Positions 45,057 to 56,006 of a DNA stretch of 64,000 nucleotides are shown here, piece by piece. The DNA comes from Hysterangium stoloniferum (Eukaryota; Basidiomycota; Agaricomycetes; Hysterangiales; Hysterangiaceae): NCBI GenBank assembly GCA_015178975.1, contig WHVD01000133.1:124001-188000 (forward strand). The letters run 5' to 3'. A program made the position numbers and the translations under genes. The notes beneath the pieces are model-generated. The model saw only the letters and a program-made list of their open reading frames with translations, was not told the origin of the DNA and did no database searches. The stretch's first letter is position 1. Each line of letters starts with the position of its first letter.

Positions 45057-45401
45057 CGAGCGCAAAGACCTTAGAGGGGAACTCGACCTTCGCAGTTCGA
45101 GTTCAAAGTGCGTTAGTATGCGAGAGAACACTAACTTTATAGGTAGTTGAGACTTTACCCTTGACACCTCTCGCTATTCGACGTCTGGGTCATTTACGAG
45201 GTGGTGTCTGCTGGGTGAAAAGTGTCTATCGTTTGGCGCCAAGAGCGCCCATACGTATACACAAAGCTTCAAACTACAAAATAAGGGTATGCTCAAAATA
45301 TAGAAAGAATGTAAATGAAGAAAATAAAAAGTAAATAATAAAATACTATAATCCAACTATTATTCCTTAGTCCAATTATGCATATATGCATACCCTTCAC
45401 A
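45057..45401 (-). repeat. Element C 3' LTR, inner part
   Basis: Matches 55645-55996 and ends CCCTTCACA at the polypurine tract. It includes the perfect 16-bp palindrome TATGCATATATGCATA (45377-45392). Its other part is 43044-43133. Confidence 0.88.
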
Positions 45402-45539
45402 GTGCCCCCCAGTTCGAAGGGATGTGCTATACAAGGTGTCGAAGAGCATCTGGGACGCCGCCCCAAGCTTCCTGTGAGGATCCCCCAAGGTCCAAAATGA
45501 TGTTTCCCCATCGTTCTCTTTTTATTCTGAAGGATTCGG

Positions 45540-47543
45540 CTATTCTCGCCCGAGCCAATCACTAGAATTCCTGTACAAGGAGTCGGCCCATCGTCTGTAG
45601 GCTTTCTCTCTGCAACGAATGACTGCACGGACACTAACCGGCGGAGCAGAAATCCGCGCGAGAAGAGGAGCGTTGGGGAGGGGAGACAAAGACGCGGGTA
45701 GCGGGGCATGAACATGTGGCTGCGTGGTGGTCTCTGTGGGAGGTGTCAGGACGAGGGCCTCGAGTAAATCTACTAAGCCAGCAATAGAGAGGACGCTCGC
45801 TGAGTCTGGGGGCAGACGGTGAAGCTCCACTATGATGTGCCGGAACATAGAGAGTTTAATCTCCTGTGCTGCTCACGCAAAGTTCTTCCCCTCTGCGAGA
45901 TCCTCGAATGAGAGATAGAAATCCTCCATTATCTCCGACAATGGAGCCAGACTGCGACAACCCTTAAGGCTCCCTTGAAGGACCGGTTGCTGAAGTACCG
46001 GCACAAGCTGTGATAGCACCCTTCTGACAGGAAACTGTTCGGAAGGGTAGTTGACAGCTACTCGCATCCAGAGAGTTGTGGATACGGGCTCAGTGGGGGG
46101 AAGCGGGCAGTCGAGGACGGGAATAGGGGATCGCTCTCGGAGAGGAGTGGTGGCTTTCTGCATCTCCTTCGCCTTTCTGCTTGCCATGGGAATGATGACG
46201 TCCAGTGTAGGAGGGTCCAAATCAACATCCATTCGCTCTGGTGGAAGATCCTGGATAGGGCTACCTAAGGACACACAATATGAATACGGAGAGTCGGGAG
46301 GGATACCCGGTGACGGCGGAAGTGGGGTCGGGACTGGTATAGCTTTCGGGGAGGGAGAGAGACGAGGTGCCAGAATCGGGGCTGAGGGAGTGTGTGCCGG
46401 AAGGAGGATGGGAAGAGTCCTCGACGTTGGTGAAAGGCGTGGGACTGGAATCGGGGAAGGTTCACGTTGGGCTGAGAGAGTGTGTGCCGGATGAAGGATG
46501 GGAGGGGGCCTCGACATCCTAGGTGAGGTTGGGACCAGTATGGCTTTTGGGGAGGGAGGTAGATGAGGCGTTAGAATCGGGGCTGAGGGAGTATGTGTTG
46601 AGTGAATGATGGGAAGGGGCCTCGACGTTGGCGAAAGACGTGGGACCGGAATCGTGGAAGGTTCGCGTTCCAGTGACTGTTGACTAGGGCGGTGACCCCT
46701 CCATACTCTGGATGACGGTCTCCGTGTTTGTCTTTGGTTGGGGTCACTGGTTACGAAGTGAACTTTCGACGGGAGAAGGAACCCTTCATGGCAATCCTCT
46801 CCCAGATATCGGATGCTATACACACCATCCCTACTCTCGTCTTCCTCCTCATCCTCATCCGAGGAAAAATCAATTGGTCCCCTACGGTATCCCTTTTCTC
46901 GCTGGGGCAACGTTTGACCGTCCCCTCGAGTAAGAACTATTTGTTGCAACTTAATGCGTCGAAGTAGTTCCCAGTCATAAAAGATGGTACCCTCCTTCTC
47001 CTTCCAGCTCTTGGTTCCCGTCGTCCTAATGCAAGGTGTCCCACCCTCACTATCATCAGTCTCCGTGAAGTCGGCCCATTTCTCTCCCGGGGGAAGGATC
47101 GGTGCGGAAGCTCTGTTTCCGAATTGCACTCTGTACTCATGCTGCTGTCGCTTGGAGGGGACTCCTTCTCTTGCTCCCCTCACCTCCTGTTGACTTCTGT
47201 ACTCAGCGCGCCTTTCTCTTTTGCGGGTGAGCCTCCTCGCGTTGTGTTCTTCCATAAACGCTTCCTGCCTCCGCATAGTAACAGTGACTTCCTCTGATGA
47301 CGGTCTGACGGAGGGCCCTAACAGCTTGCTCCAATCTGTACCACTATTTCCCCCCGGCTCATCACCAAAGGAGAAAGTCGACAGGGGGGTTGATTCCTGG
47401 GTACCCCGATTGCTCTCGACATTGTCTGTACGAGGCATATGGGTGATGAATCCCCTGCCGGTTGTGGATGTACTGGCTGTTGGGGCCCGCGGGACCTTTT
47501 TGAACTTAGGGAGGACTTGCTTGTTTTGTTGGAATGGGAGCAT
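45540..47543 (-). CDS. Element C 3' accessory ORF (556 codons, 668 if one TGA is read through)
   Basis: From ATG 47543 the frame is open for 556 codons to a TGA at 45873-45875. It then continues in the same frame for another 111 codons to 45540, so the ancestral protein was probably about 667 residues. It has a basic N-terminus with a charged coiled-coil-like segment (MRRQEAFMEEHNARRLTRKRERRAEY, about residues 88-115) and an acidic DFSSDEDEEEDESRDGVYSIRY patch. A Pro/Ser-rich middle has three imperfect SPIPVPRLSPTSR-LPI...HTPSAPIL repeats, and the C-terminus (MEDFYLSFEDLAEG and, after the TGA, LSMFRHIIVELHRLPPDSASVLSIAGLVDLLEAL) looks helical. I recognise no domain and see no signal peptide or membrane anchor, so an envelope role is unlikely. 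It lies downstream of pol in the same orientation with its own TATA-like sequence. Confidence 0.7.
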
Positions 47544-47649
47544 TGTAGCACGATAAAGTGGTGAAGTTGAAGGTAGAGGGAAGGGCTGTAGATAGGTGAA
47601 GGACGTGGTATGAAAGATAAAGAAAATTTATGCGAATTTACGTGTACTT

Positions 47650-47666
47650 TTTTTTATATATATATT
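47650..47666 (-). promoter_or_regulatory. TATA-like box ahead of the element C accessory ORF
   Basis: On the minus strand AATATATATATAAAAA lies about 110 bases before ATG 47543 and is followed by a pyrimidine-rich stretch, as in fungal promoters. The 360-bp gap between the pol stop and this ORF is otherwise non-coding. Suggests an independent transcript. Confidence 0.5.
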
Positions 47667-47904
47667 GAATTGAAACTCCGCTCGGTTGGTCGTTAAATAA
47701 AATTCATTAATTGTGGCTGGGTTTTGGGTAAATGTGTCCGCCGCCAATTAGTGGTTGTCCCAATCGACCGGAGGGATAGAAAAATGAAAGAGAATAAAAG
47801 CCAATGAGATGGCTCGTTGAATGACTGAGATATTTCTGAAAGGAAGTTACGAAAGAAATGGAATAAATGATAGAATAGATGATTCCTTGAGCGCATATAT
47901 CCCG

Positions 47905-50900
47905 TTAAATTTTGAACAGCGCCTTGTATACCCTCAGAAGTGCTGGAGCATTTGTGAGGTTAGTGCTGCTTAACCATGAATCCTCCTCGGGTCCATAATC
48001 TTTCCAGCACACCCTAAATAGCAGATGATTTTGCTGTTTTCTATGTCCAACAATAGCTTCGACTTCATATTCTTCGTGATCTGATTTCAACTCTCTTAGG
48101 TTCTCAAGTTGGGGTCTTGGACCTAGGTTGGGAGGAGAAGGTTGATATTTCCGCAGATGATCCCGATTAATGACTGGATGCATCGGATACTCCAGGGGAA
48201 TCTTAAGCCTAAACACTTGAGAGTTCAATTTCTCAAGGACCTCGAATGGTCCAATCCTTCTTTGTATTAGTTTCTTCCCCGTTCCCTTGACTTCCACCAG
48301 TTCGAGGGAGTGAGGGTTTACCAATACAAAGTCTCCCTCGGAGATATCTTCTACGGGTCTTTGCTTCTTGTTATACGCTCGTGCTTGAATCTCTTGGGCT
48401 CGAGCAATGGAATCCCGAGCCATCTGTCAGTGATTCTCTAGTTCAAGAATCCATTGGTCGGCCATAGGGCTGTCTGATAGTTCTCTAGGAACTAGGGGTT
48501 CGTCACCTCCTAGAACTCGAGACATCCCTCTCGGGAGGTATCCCATTAATAAGAAGGCTGGAGCGTAGTTCGTTGAACTGTGAACGGTTGAGTTGTACGC
48601 ATGGACTACCACCTCAATCCATTGGGACCAGCTCTCCTTAGCAGAAGCACAATAGGCTCGAAGCATTTGTTCTATGGTCGCATTCATATTCTCCGTCTGT
48701 CCATCCGTTTGGGGATGATGGGCAGAAGATACTGCAAGGGTGGTGCCGTAAATCCTACAGACTTCCCGCCAGAACCTTCAGGTCCATCTCTTGTCCCGAT
48801 CGCAGATTATTTGAGAGGGTAGTCCGAAGGAGCTGGCCACCTGTTTAACAAACATTCGTGCAAATCCTTCAGCCGTAAGGTTCGAGAAAGTAGGTATTGT
48901 AATAGCGAAACACGTTAATTTATCAACGGCGACGAAAACTGCTGAATACATATCCTTTCCCGAGTCAGGTAGTCCAGTGATCAGGTCCATAGACACTACT
49001 TCGAAAGGCCTAAAAGGTACGTCGGCAGGTCTGAGAGCTCCTTGACGAGCGGTGTGATCAATTTTGGTCTTTTGGCAGATGTCGCAGGTACGCGCGTATG
49101 ACATGCAATCTTGCAGCATTTTTGGCCAAAAGAACCGGTCTTTCATTAGGTTGAACAACCGCTGACCTCCGGCATGCGCTCCCTCAAAAGGATTATCATG
49201 TACCAATCTTAAAATAGAACTAGTCATGGTTCTGGGCACGCAAACTCGACTTTTCCAGTCTGAGTCACGAAAGTACAGGAGTTTGTTTGCTCCTACAAAG
49301 TAGTGAGAAGGAGTAACAACCACATTGGGTGAGGGGGTATCTAGAGTGTAGAGGTTTCTGAAGACTGGGTCCTTCGAGTATCCTTCTAGAAATTTCTTTA
49401 TATATCCCTCCTCGATACTGATTAGCAGCTGAGGATGACGCAGTGCAAAGTCGGACTCGTCCTCCTGATCGTCCCTCACTGCATTATGAAAATCCCATTC
49501 CGACTGTCGAACCTTCTGAGTTACTCCAAAAGGTTCCATGGAATCGTTTATGATCGAGAAGACCGCCTTCTTAGCAGGTTCGTCCTTCCATAGTTTTTCC
49601 TCAGTGCGTTTGTCGATAGAGGTCGAGGTGATAGCTTGTAAATCATCTCTAATAGGGCTCACGAAGGCTGGTACCCGAGGGAGTCTGGACAATGGGTCCA
49701 CATTACTGTGAACTCTTCCTGCTCAATGTAAGATTTCAAGACCTGGAAATGCAGCGTATATCGCCCCCCATGTGGCTAGTCGACGATTAGTGTTCTCGTA
49801 CGATCTAGCCCATTGCAGAGCTGCATGGTCCGTAATGAGTAGAACGTGTTCACCTTCAATAAAGGGTTGGAAGTGGACTAGTCCCTCCTTTGCTGCTAAC
49901 GCTTCTCGTTCAGTGGCAGAATAGTTACGTTCAGCGCTTTTCAGCGTGCAACTCCAGTATGCAATGACTCGTTCAATGGTAACTTCGGTCGCCTCAAAAG
50001 TGGGTCCCCATGAATCCAACCACTCAATCTCGGGCTGTTTAGTTTTGTACCGATGAACAAAGGATGGCACATCCTGCGCACGGTCAAAGGCTAACTTGGC
50101 TTGGGCATAGATTTTAGTGTTTATCAAGTCTCCTAAAGCCATCTTCTGGACTTGTTGGAGACAACAACCTAAGGCAAAGTCCAAAGCGTCCGTATACAAT
50201 CGATAGGGCATCCCACTAACTGGATGTCCCAGCACTGGTGCTGATCCCAGTGCGGTTTTAACATCCTCATAAGCTCGGACGTGTTCAGCGGTCTACATCC
50301 AGGGTGTTCCCTTTTTTAGGAGCGAAAATAAAGGGGACACCATCCATGAATAGAATGGTATATATGCCGAAAAGTAAAGGACCATTCCAAGAAACTGTTG
50401 TAGTTCAGAGACCTTAGTGGGTGGGGCCAGTTCCAATATAGCACGAACTTTCTCTTGATGGGTCGAAAAACCCAACCTGGATACTTTATGACCCAACAAC
50501 AAGATCGAATTATATCCGATAAAACATTTCTTGGGAGAGAGAGTGATACCGGCCAAAGTGATGGCGCCAAGCACCTGATTCAGGTGGAGCAAATGATCAT
50601 CCCAGTTCTTAGAGAATATGACTATGTCATCGATGTAGACTAGACAAAAAATCCACAAGTAGGGTGCTAAGACTGTTTGCATGATACGCTGAAATGTGGA
50701 GGGGCCGTTTCTGAGCCCGAACGGCATCCTTTTAAATTGTCCACAGCCCTCTATGAGATCTAAAGGCTGTTTTGGGCTTATCATCCTCCAACATTTCTAA
50801 TTGAGTAAACCCAGCTAGCGCGTCGAAAGAAGAAAGAACATTTGATCCCGACAGCACTTGCATGATCTCCGATTGACATGGTAAAGGGAATTCATCTGGA

Positions 50901-52438
50901 ACAGTGAGATGATTAAGTTTCCGATAGTCGATGACCACCCGTGGTTTACCATTGCGATATACTACAAAGGCTGGCGCCCCCCAGGGGCTTTTAGATGGCT
51001 CAATGACACCCTGTTCGAACCAGGTATCCATTTGCTCGTCTATAACTCTCCTATTGGCAGGGGATGAAGGGAACATAGGCATGGATATGGGCTGGGCACC
51101 CTCTTTCAAGGGGACAGGGACTCTACATTCCACTTGCCCTAACCGTCCATTGACTCCGAAAGCCTTAACATTCTCAGTCAAAACTGACCTGAGACGTGGC
51201 AGGACCTCCGTTGGTATATCTGGTCCCAAGTTGACTAGCTTGTGAAGATCCTCTGAGGCAAATTTCTCATTATCAGCCACTGCAGCTGTCTTAGGACCAG
51301 GCGGTTCGAAATCGTCCGCAATCTCTGGTTCAACAGGTGGCTTAGGCCTCTCTGAGGCGACTTGACTGGTCCTCCTCAAGTTGAGAGAGACTTTCAATAA
51401 GGTGTGCGATCTTGGTTCGTGCCTGCTGCCATTAAACCTTTCTCCTCAAGTGACCTGGGCTTGTGAGCCCAACGAGCGGGGTCATGAATTATCCCTATTG
51501 TCTCCCCTCGTCGGATAGTCTTAGGAGTTAGCGATGGATTGGCTAAGGGTACTGCCACACTATTCCTTTGAAATTGCCATGATTGGTGTGGCTAATATCG
51601 AACCGTCCTCATTTTGCAATACAATTCCTTCAACAATCCATTCCTCACCCTTTAGATCTTCAACAAAAATAGGCACTAGTCTGGCTGACTCTGGATCGAT
51701 AGTGCAATCCTCCAAGGCTCGCGCGACTCTTTCAGTATGCACGCCTTTATCGGGGAGAGAGGTGAGCTTGGGTTGCTCCTTCTCGATGCTTCCCGAAAGG
51801 GACCTTATTGACAGTGAAGGTCAAAGGTTGGGGTTCCTTAGAAGAACTGGCTGGAATAAAACCCTGCCATCCTGGGAGAATAAGTCTAGATCCCAACGGC
51901 TGATCTCTTAGAGTACCGATTTCGTAATTAATATGGAAATCCTCTCCTAAAAGAATTGGCACCGTCATTCCTCTAACGACATAAGTTTCTGCCACGCAAA
52001 CTTCAGTAACGTTCCACTGTCGTCCTCCAGGTAAATAGGAATATTAACATATCCAATAACCTTAGCGTTACCCGTGAGCTGGATTAGACGCAACTTGAGT
52101 CCTTGTTTCAACTTATATATGCCCTGCAGCCCCTTGTAGAATTCCTCCGATATAAGGGAAAGATCCGCTCCCGTGTCCATTCGAACTTTAACGTGTTCGG
52201 GTGAATCGGGAGTTCCTACATGACCGAAAACATGGAGCGCTGCAACTCCTATGCTAGAGTAACCACTGGGAGGATCCCGTTTTCGATAAAGGATCGTAGT
52301 ATCCTCCTTCATCAGTTGACTGGGACGAGGGTATTGGATTCTAGGCCGCTTACTTTCCTTGCGCAGGGACAAGATTACGTTCCTGTGCTCACTTTGACAA
52401 GGAATATGCTTCGAAAGGGGAATCCAATACTGTGTCAT
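47905..52438 (-). pseudogene. Element C pol: protease, RT, RNase H, integrase, chromodomain
   Basis: Minus-strand order: protease with an intact triad (VRMDTGADLSLIS, near 52175); RT (PSKSPWGAPAFVV, KPRVVIDYRKLNHL; a frameshift near 50770 before FKRMPFGLRNGPSTFQ; active site VYIDDIVIF at about 50635); RNase H (YRLYTDALDFALGCCLQQ, ITDHAALQWA, 50205-49790). Integrase follows (HHCC region with HAGGQRLF and CDIC, about 49165-49085; FEVVSMDLITGLP; DRDKRWT at 48780). After a further frame break come MNATIEQMLRAY and a chromodomain (EEYEVEAIVGHRK...FRVCWKDYGPEEDSWL, about 48090-47970). Stops and frameshifts at about 51750, 50735, 49723, 48780 and 48424 show it is dead. Several stops are TGA where CGA (Arg) fits. 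Confidence 0.9.
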
Positions 52439-52627
52439 TGTCGCCGTCCTCCGAATCTGAGTCCTCAGTACGGTAGTAAGTCGGGGGGGTTTCCAGGATC
52501 AAATGGGAATGTGTCAACGTCAGTTCCAGGCGAACAGAGCGAGTTTGAGCTGATTTGTTCAGTGAGAATCTCCAGTCTGCTCGTGCTTCTCGGTCAGGCC
52601 TTCAAGGTCCTGCCGATGAGCACTCAA

Positions 52628-54450
52628 TCAGTCTCCCTTTTCGAAGAAATCTGCAGCGAGTATGGATACGTAAACTTCAGACAGAAGAGCTTCACTAGTC
52701 GTTCGATTTTCCTCCTTTACTAATGTGTCTCCGACTCGGGGCGCATAAATGGAAACAAAAGTCAATTCGTCATCAGAGCTATTTACTTGTCCTTGTATAG
52801 ATAGTCCATGAACCGCTTCATATAACCTTTGCTCCTCAGCTTCCTCCGACATACATATCCTGTGTGCAGAGCATTTGTTGATAGAGACATAATGAGACAT
52901 TTTGCCAGCTTGAGGACAGTCTATCTTGAAATGCTCCGGACTTCCACATATCCAACATTCCTTGGTGGGTTTGACCGCGCTCTTCTTGTTACTCCTCTCG
53001 AAGAACATTTTTCCGTGACGCTTTCCCTGCGTTGGATTAGTGACGTCAGGGACGGTCCTTCTCGTCGAGCCTCTCTCGTTAGTCTCACTAACTGAGAACC
53101 TGGTTAGGTGAAGAGAAGTCAGTCGGTGATTCTAAAATCTACTTCCTGACCCTCTGCTAACATTACGCACGGTTTCTGGAACCTGTAACGTTCCCGGTGT
53201 GTTTGGACCCAAGCGTTAATCAGAGCTTCTTGCAGGTTATTAGTCATAAGTCTGCAAACTCATGATATCGTCGATGGGTTGTCCTTGAAGAAGGTAGAGC
53301 CATTCTGTAGGCAGCGTGAGAATGAGTCTGCGTGTCTCATCTCCTCTGTCCTGGTGGAACCCGTACAAAAAACATGATAGAGTTTAACTCTCCGTTGGAT
53401 ATAGTGGACAGGTGTCTCGCGATCGTGACCAACTTGTCGAAATTTCATGGCTTCCCATTCTAAGGCCAAGGATTCACGCCAGCGAGTTCCAAGCAATCCT
53501 TCCACAATGCCCCAAAGAAATGACCCATGAGATTGACTGAATTCAGTATGATGCTCACGGTCTAGGGTGCTCCACCAGACCTTAGTGTTTTCCATAAGTC
53601 GTCTTGGCAGAGCGAGTCCTAACATCACACTCAAAGAGTCTGATATCTCCGCAAGACTCATGATGTCCATGATATAGTCCAAGGCCTTGGATTGGGATCC
53701 ATCGTATTCGGGGAGGTCAGACCATTTGATCTTGAGGTCGCTGGTGTTAAGAGTGATCTTCTTGTCCTTAGGTAAGTCATCAATAAGCGCGCTAGCTTGA
53801 GACCGCGTCGGAGTTCGAAAAGGGGTGTTAGGCACTCTATTGTGGCGCTCCCCACGTCCCGAGTTCCCTCCTCAGTCTGAAGTGTTCGAACTCCCGGATG
53901 AATCACTAGGGGGTCCTCCTGATGGCAAGAAGGGATTCGAAGTGATCGGCAGAGAATGGCGGGGACCGTCTGGATTCAGCGATCCTCGACCAGCAACTGG
54001 GCCAGCTATACCCTCAGTGAACGCTGTAGAGAAGGATGGTCGACCCTTGCTGGTGACTGATCGATTTCTGACAGTGGTCACTTCGTTCCCAACGTTAGGG
54101 CTGTTGGGAACTCCCTCAAACGCGACACGAGAGCGAGGATCTCCCTGAAAAGGCGTGGGACCAGATTCCATCGCAATTCGTCTCTCCATCTCCATCGTGT
54201 TCAGGAGTCAACACAGCTGAGGTTGATGAAAGGGAGCACAGACCTCAATCCTCTTTTCTTGAAGGCGTTCTATCACCTGCGTCCTCAAGTCCAGTGGAAA
54301 GTCCTCCATTATCACAGGACGGTTGAGAGAAGATAGGAAACGAGTATCTGGAGACCCATTTAGGTTGTGAACGAACGAATCAGTCATGGAGATAGGCGAA
54401 TCGGGGACCTGAATCGAGTCGTTATAGGGGAGGAGTACCTCTAAAACCAT
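52628..54450 (-). pseudogene. Element C gag
   Basis: Begins at ATG 54450, one base after the ORF0 stop. A long Pro/Ser-rich N-terminus is broken by two TGA codons in one frame. A capsid-like domain follows (IKWSDLPEYDGSQSKALDYI, FRQVGHDRETPVHYIQRR, about 53745-53370). After a frameshift a CCHC knuckle (CWICGSPEHFKIDCP, near 52955) and an acidic tail end at 52628. The tight ORF0-gag spacing suggests reinitiation or a shared transcript. Confidence 0.8.
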
Positions 54451-54451
54451 C

Positions 54452-55276
54452 TTATCGAGTCTTCTTTGATTTCATTTCAGCCGACCCCCTTAGAGTGAAG
54501 TACGCAAACGGCAGATTTGGCGTGACTCCATTGAGAGACTCCTCCAACATGCGGATATACATGTACTGGTAGTCAACCTTAGGCACGACATGGTCTCCGC
54601 CGAGCAGGACATGCAGGATCTGCAACGCATCATCATGCGTACAAAGTGCTTCAAGGAATAGAGAAAACACCTCCTGCTTGAGAATCCTTCTTCCACCTTC
54701 TGTAGTGGTAGTCACCTCGTTCGACCATTCAGGAATCGACCGGGTCAAGTCCTCAAGGTTCCCCGGTCACGTGAATAAATCCCGCGCCGATAAGATCGCC
54801 TGGTAACGACCTAACCACACTGCTACAGTCACTGGTAAAATGGGGTAATCCGTATTGTACTCCTCTACAAAGGGGGTAACCAGATCATCAGAGATTCAAT
54901 CGGTGTAGTACATATCCCATTGTAAGTCAATGGGCTGAGCATAGATCATATGACCTCCAAGGAACTGCTTGAGAATAACCTGTCTCGGAGGGAACCTGAG
55001 AACAGGCGAGGGTGCTTGACCAGCCTCAACGTTGACTCCAGGGGCGTTCGACTGCCCGAGTAACGAGCGTTCTTCAGGTGGGTCGGGTGGAATGTTCGTT
55101 GACGAATCCACTACTACTCCGGAAGGATCCTTTAGAGGAGTTGATCCTTGGAGAGTCGATGAAGACTTCCTCAAGGTGACGTTATGGGGTGGTTCCAAAT
55201 TAGCGGATTTTTGACGAGGCATGGAGCTACTCGGAGCTGATGAAGACCTAGGTGTTTGGTTCTTGCCCGTAGTCAT
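54452..55276 (-). pseudogene. Element C ORF0, extra ORF between PBS and gag
   Basis: From ATG 55276 (MTTGKNQTPRSSS) one frame runs 275 codons to a TAA at 54452, broken only by two internal TGA codons (about 54895 and 54770), both fitting CGA. A disordered Ser/Pro-rich N-terminus of about 90 residues precedes a globular part (FPPRQVILKQFLGGHMIYAQ, IDLQWDMYYTD, VAVWLGRYQAIL, GGDHVVPKVDYQYMYIRMLE). The same blocks occur in element G and in a fragment near 63.2 kb, so the protein is a conserved component of this lineage. I know no function. It might instead be an N-terminal extension of gag. Confidence 0.7.
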
Positions 55277-55335
55277 TCGCGTGTTCGAGTTTTAGTAGTC
55301 CAATAATAAGATCTTTCTTCGTAGGAAAAGAACGG

Positions 55336-55353
55336 TCCGGCCCGGATCACCAC
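55336..55353 (-). other. Primer-binding site of element C
   Basis: Immediately after the 5' LTR (minus sense), one G then TGGTGATCCGGGCCGGAC. It begins with TGG, as expected for pairing with a tRNA 3' CCA end. The tRNA is not identified. Confidence 0.75.
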
Positions 55354-55996
55354 TGTGAAGAGTCGCTAGATTCTGACCGTTCAATATATGAAGAATAGTG
55401 TTTATTCAACTACTATTAGTAGGTATTGACCGTACAGTACAATACCGTAGATTACTAGACTGGCAGTACTAGTAAGGAGACACGCTATGCGTCTCAAGAG
55501 CAACTGTACAGTTGCTCTTGATGGCTAGAATGAGAGAAGGAAAGAGTTGACCTTCACGGTACAACTCGTAGCTAGACGCAAGATAGATAATCAACGAGAA
55601 GCTGAATATCTAAAGTAAAGATATAGTAGCGCGAGTCGACTATAGTGTCGACGAGCGCAAAGACCTTAGAGGGGAACTCGACCTTCACGGTTTGAGTCCA
55701 AAGTCTGTGAGTATGCGAGAGAACACTACCTTTATAGGTAGTTGAGACGTTACCCTTGACACCTCTCACTATTTGACGTCTGGGTCGTTTACGAGGTGGT
55801 GTCTGCTGGGTGAAAAGTGTCTATCGTTTGGCGCCAAGAGCGCCCATACGTATACACAAAGCTTTGAACTACAAAATAAGGGTATGCTCAAAATATAGAA
55901 AGAATGTAAATGAAGAAAATAAAAAGTAAATAATAAAATACTATAATCCAACTATTATTCCTTAGTCCAATTATGCATATATGCATACCCTTCACA
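55354..55996 (-). repeat. 5' LTR of element C
   Basis: 643 bp, plus-strand TGTGAAGAGTCGC...CCCTTCACA. It carries the TATGCATATATGCATA palindrome near its start (minus sense), a strand-complementary AGCAACTGTACAGTTGCT palindrome (55501-55518), and near-identical blocks to 23481-24125. Confidence 0.9.
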
Positions 55997-56006
55997 ACCG
56001 GTCCAA

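Larger units (their letters stand above)
43044..55996 (-). mobile_element. Element C: large Ty3/gypsy chromovirus with extra 5' and 3' ORFs
   Basis: Minus-strand order: 5' LTR (55354-55996), PBS, ORF0, gag, pol with chromodomain, a promoter-like gap, a long extra ORF, polypurine tract GGGGGG (about 45404-45409), and a 3' LTR (45401 down to 43044) split by LTR X. The first 200 or so plus-strand bases of the 3' LTR are missing at a junction with a B LTR. The duplication ACCGG at 55997-56001 therefore has no partner to check. The right side cuts element D gag, so C probably inserted into D. Confidence 0.88.

Noticed and set aside
46051..46494. 147-codon plus-strand ORF rich in Gly/Arg
   Set aside because: Shadow of the proline-rich repeats of the element C accessory ORF on the opposite strand.
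45540..47543. Interpretation of the element C accessory ORF as an envelope gene
   Set aside because: No signal peptide, transmembrane helix or Cys-rich ectodomain is visible; position alone is not enough.
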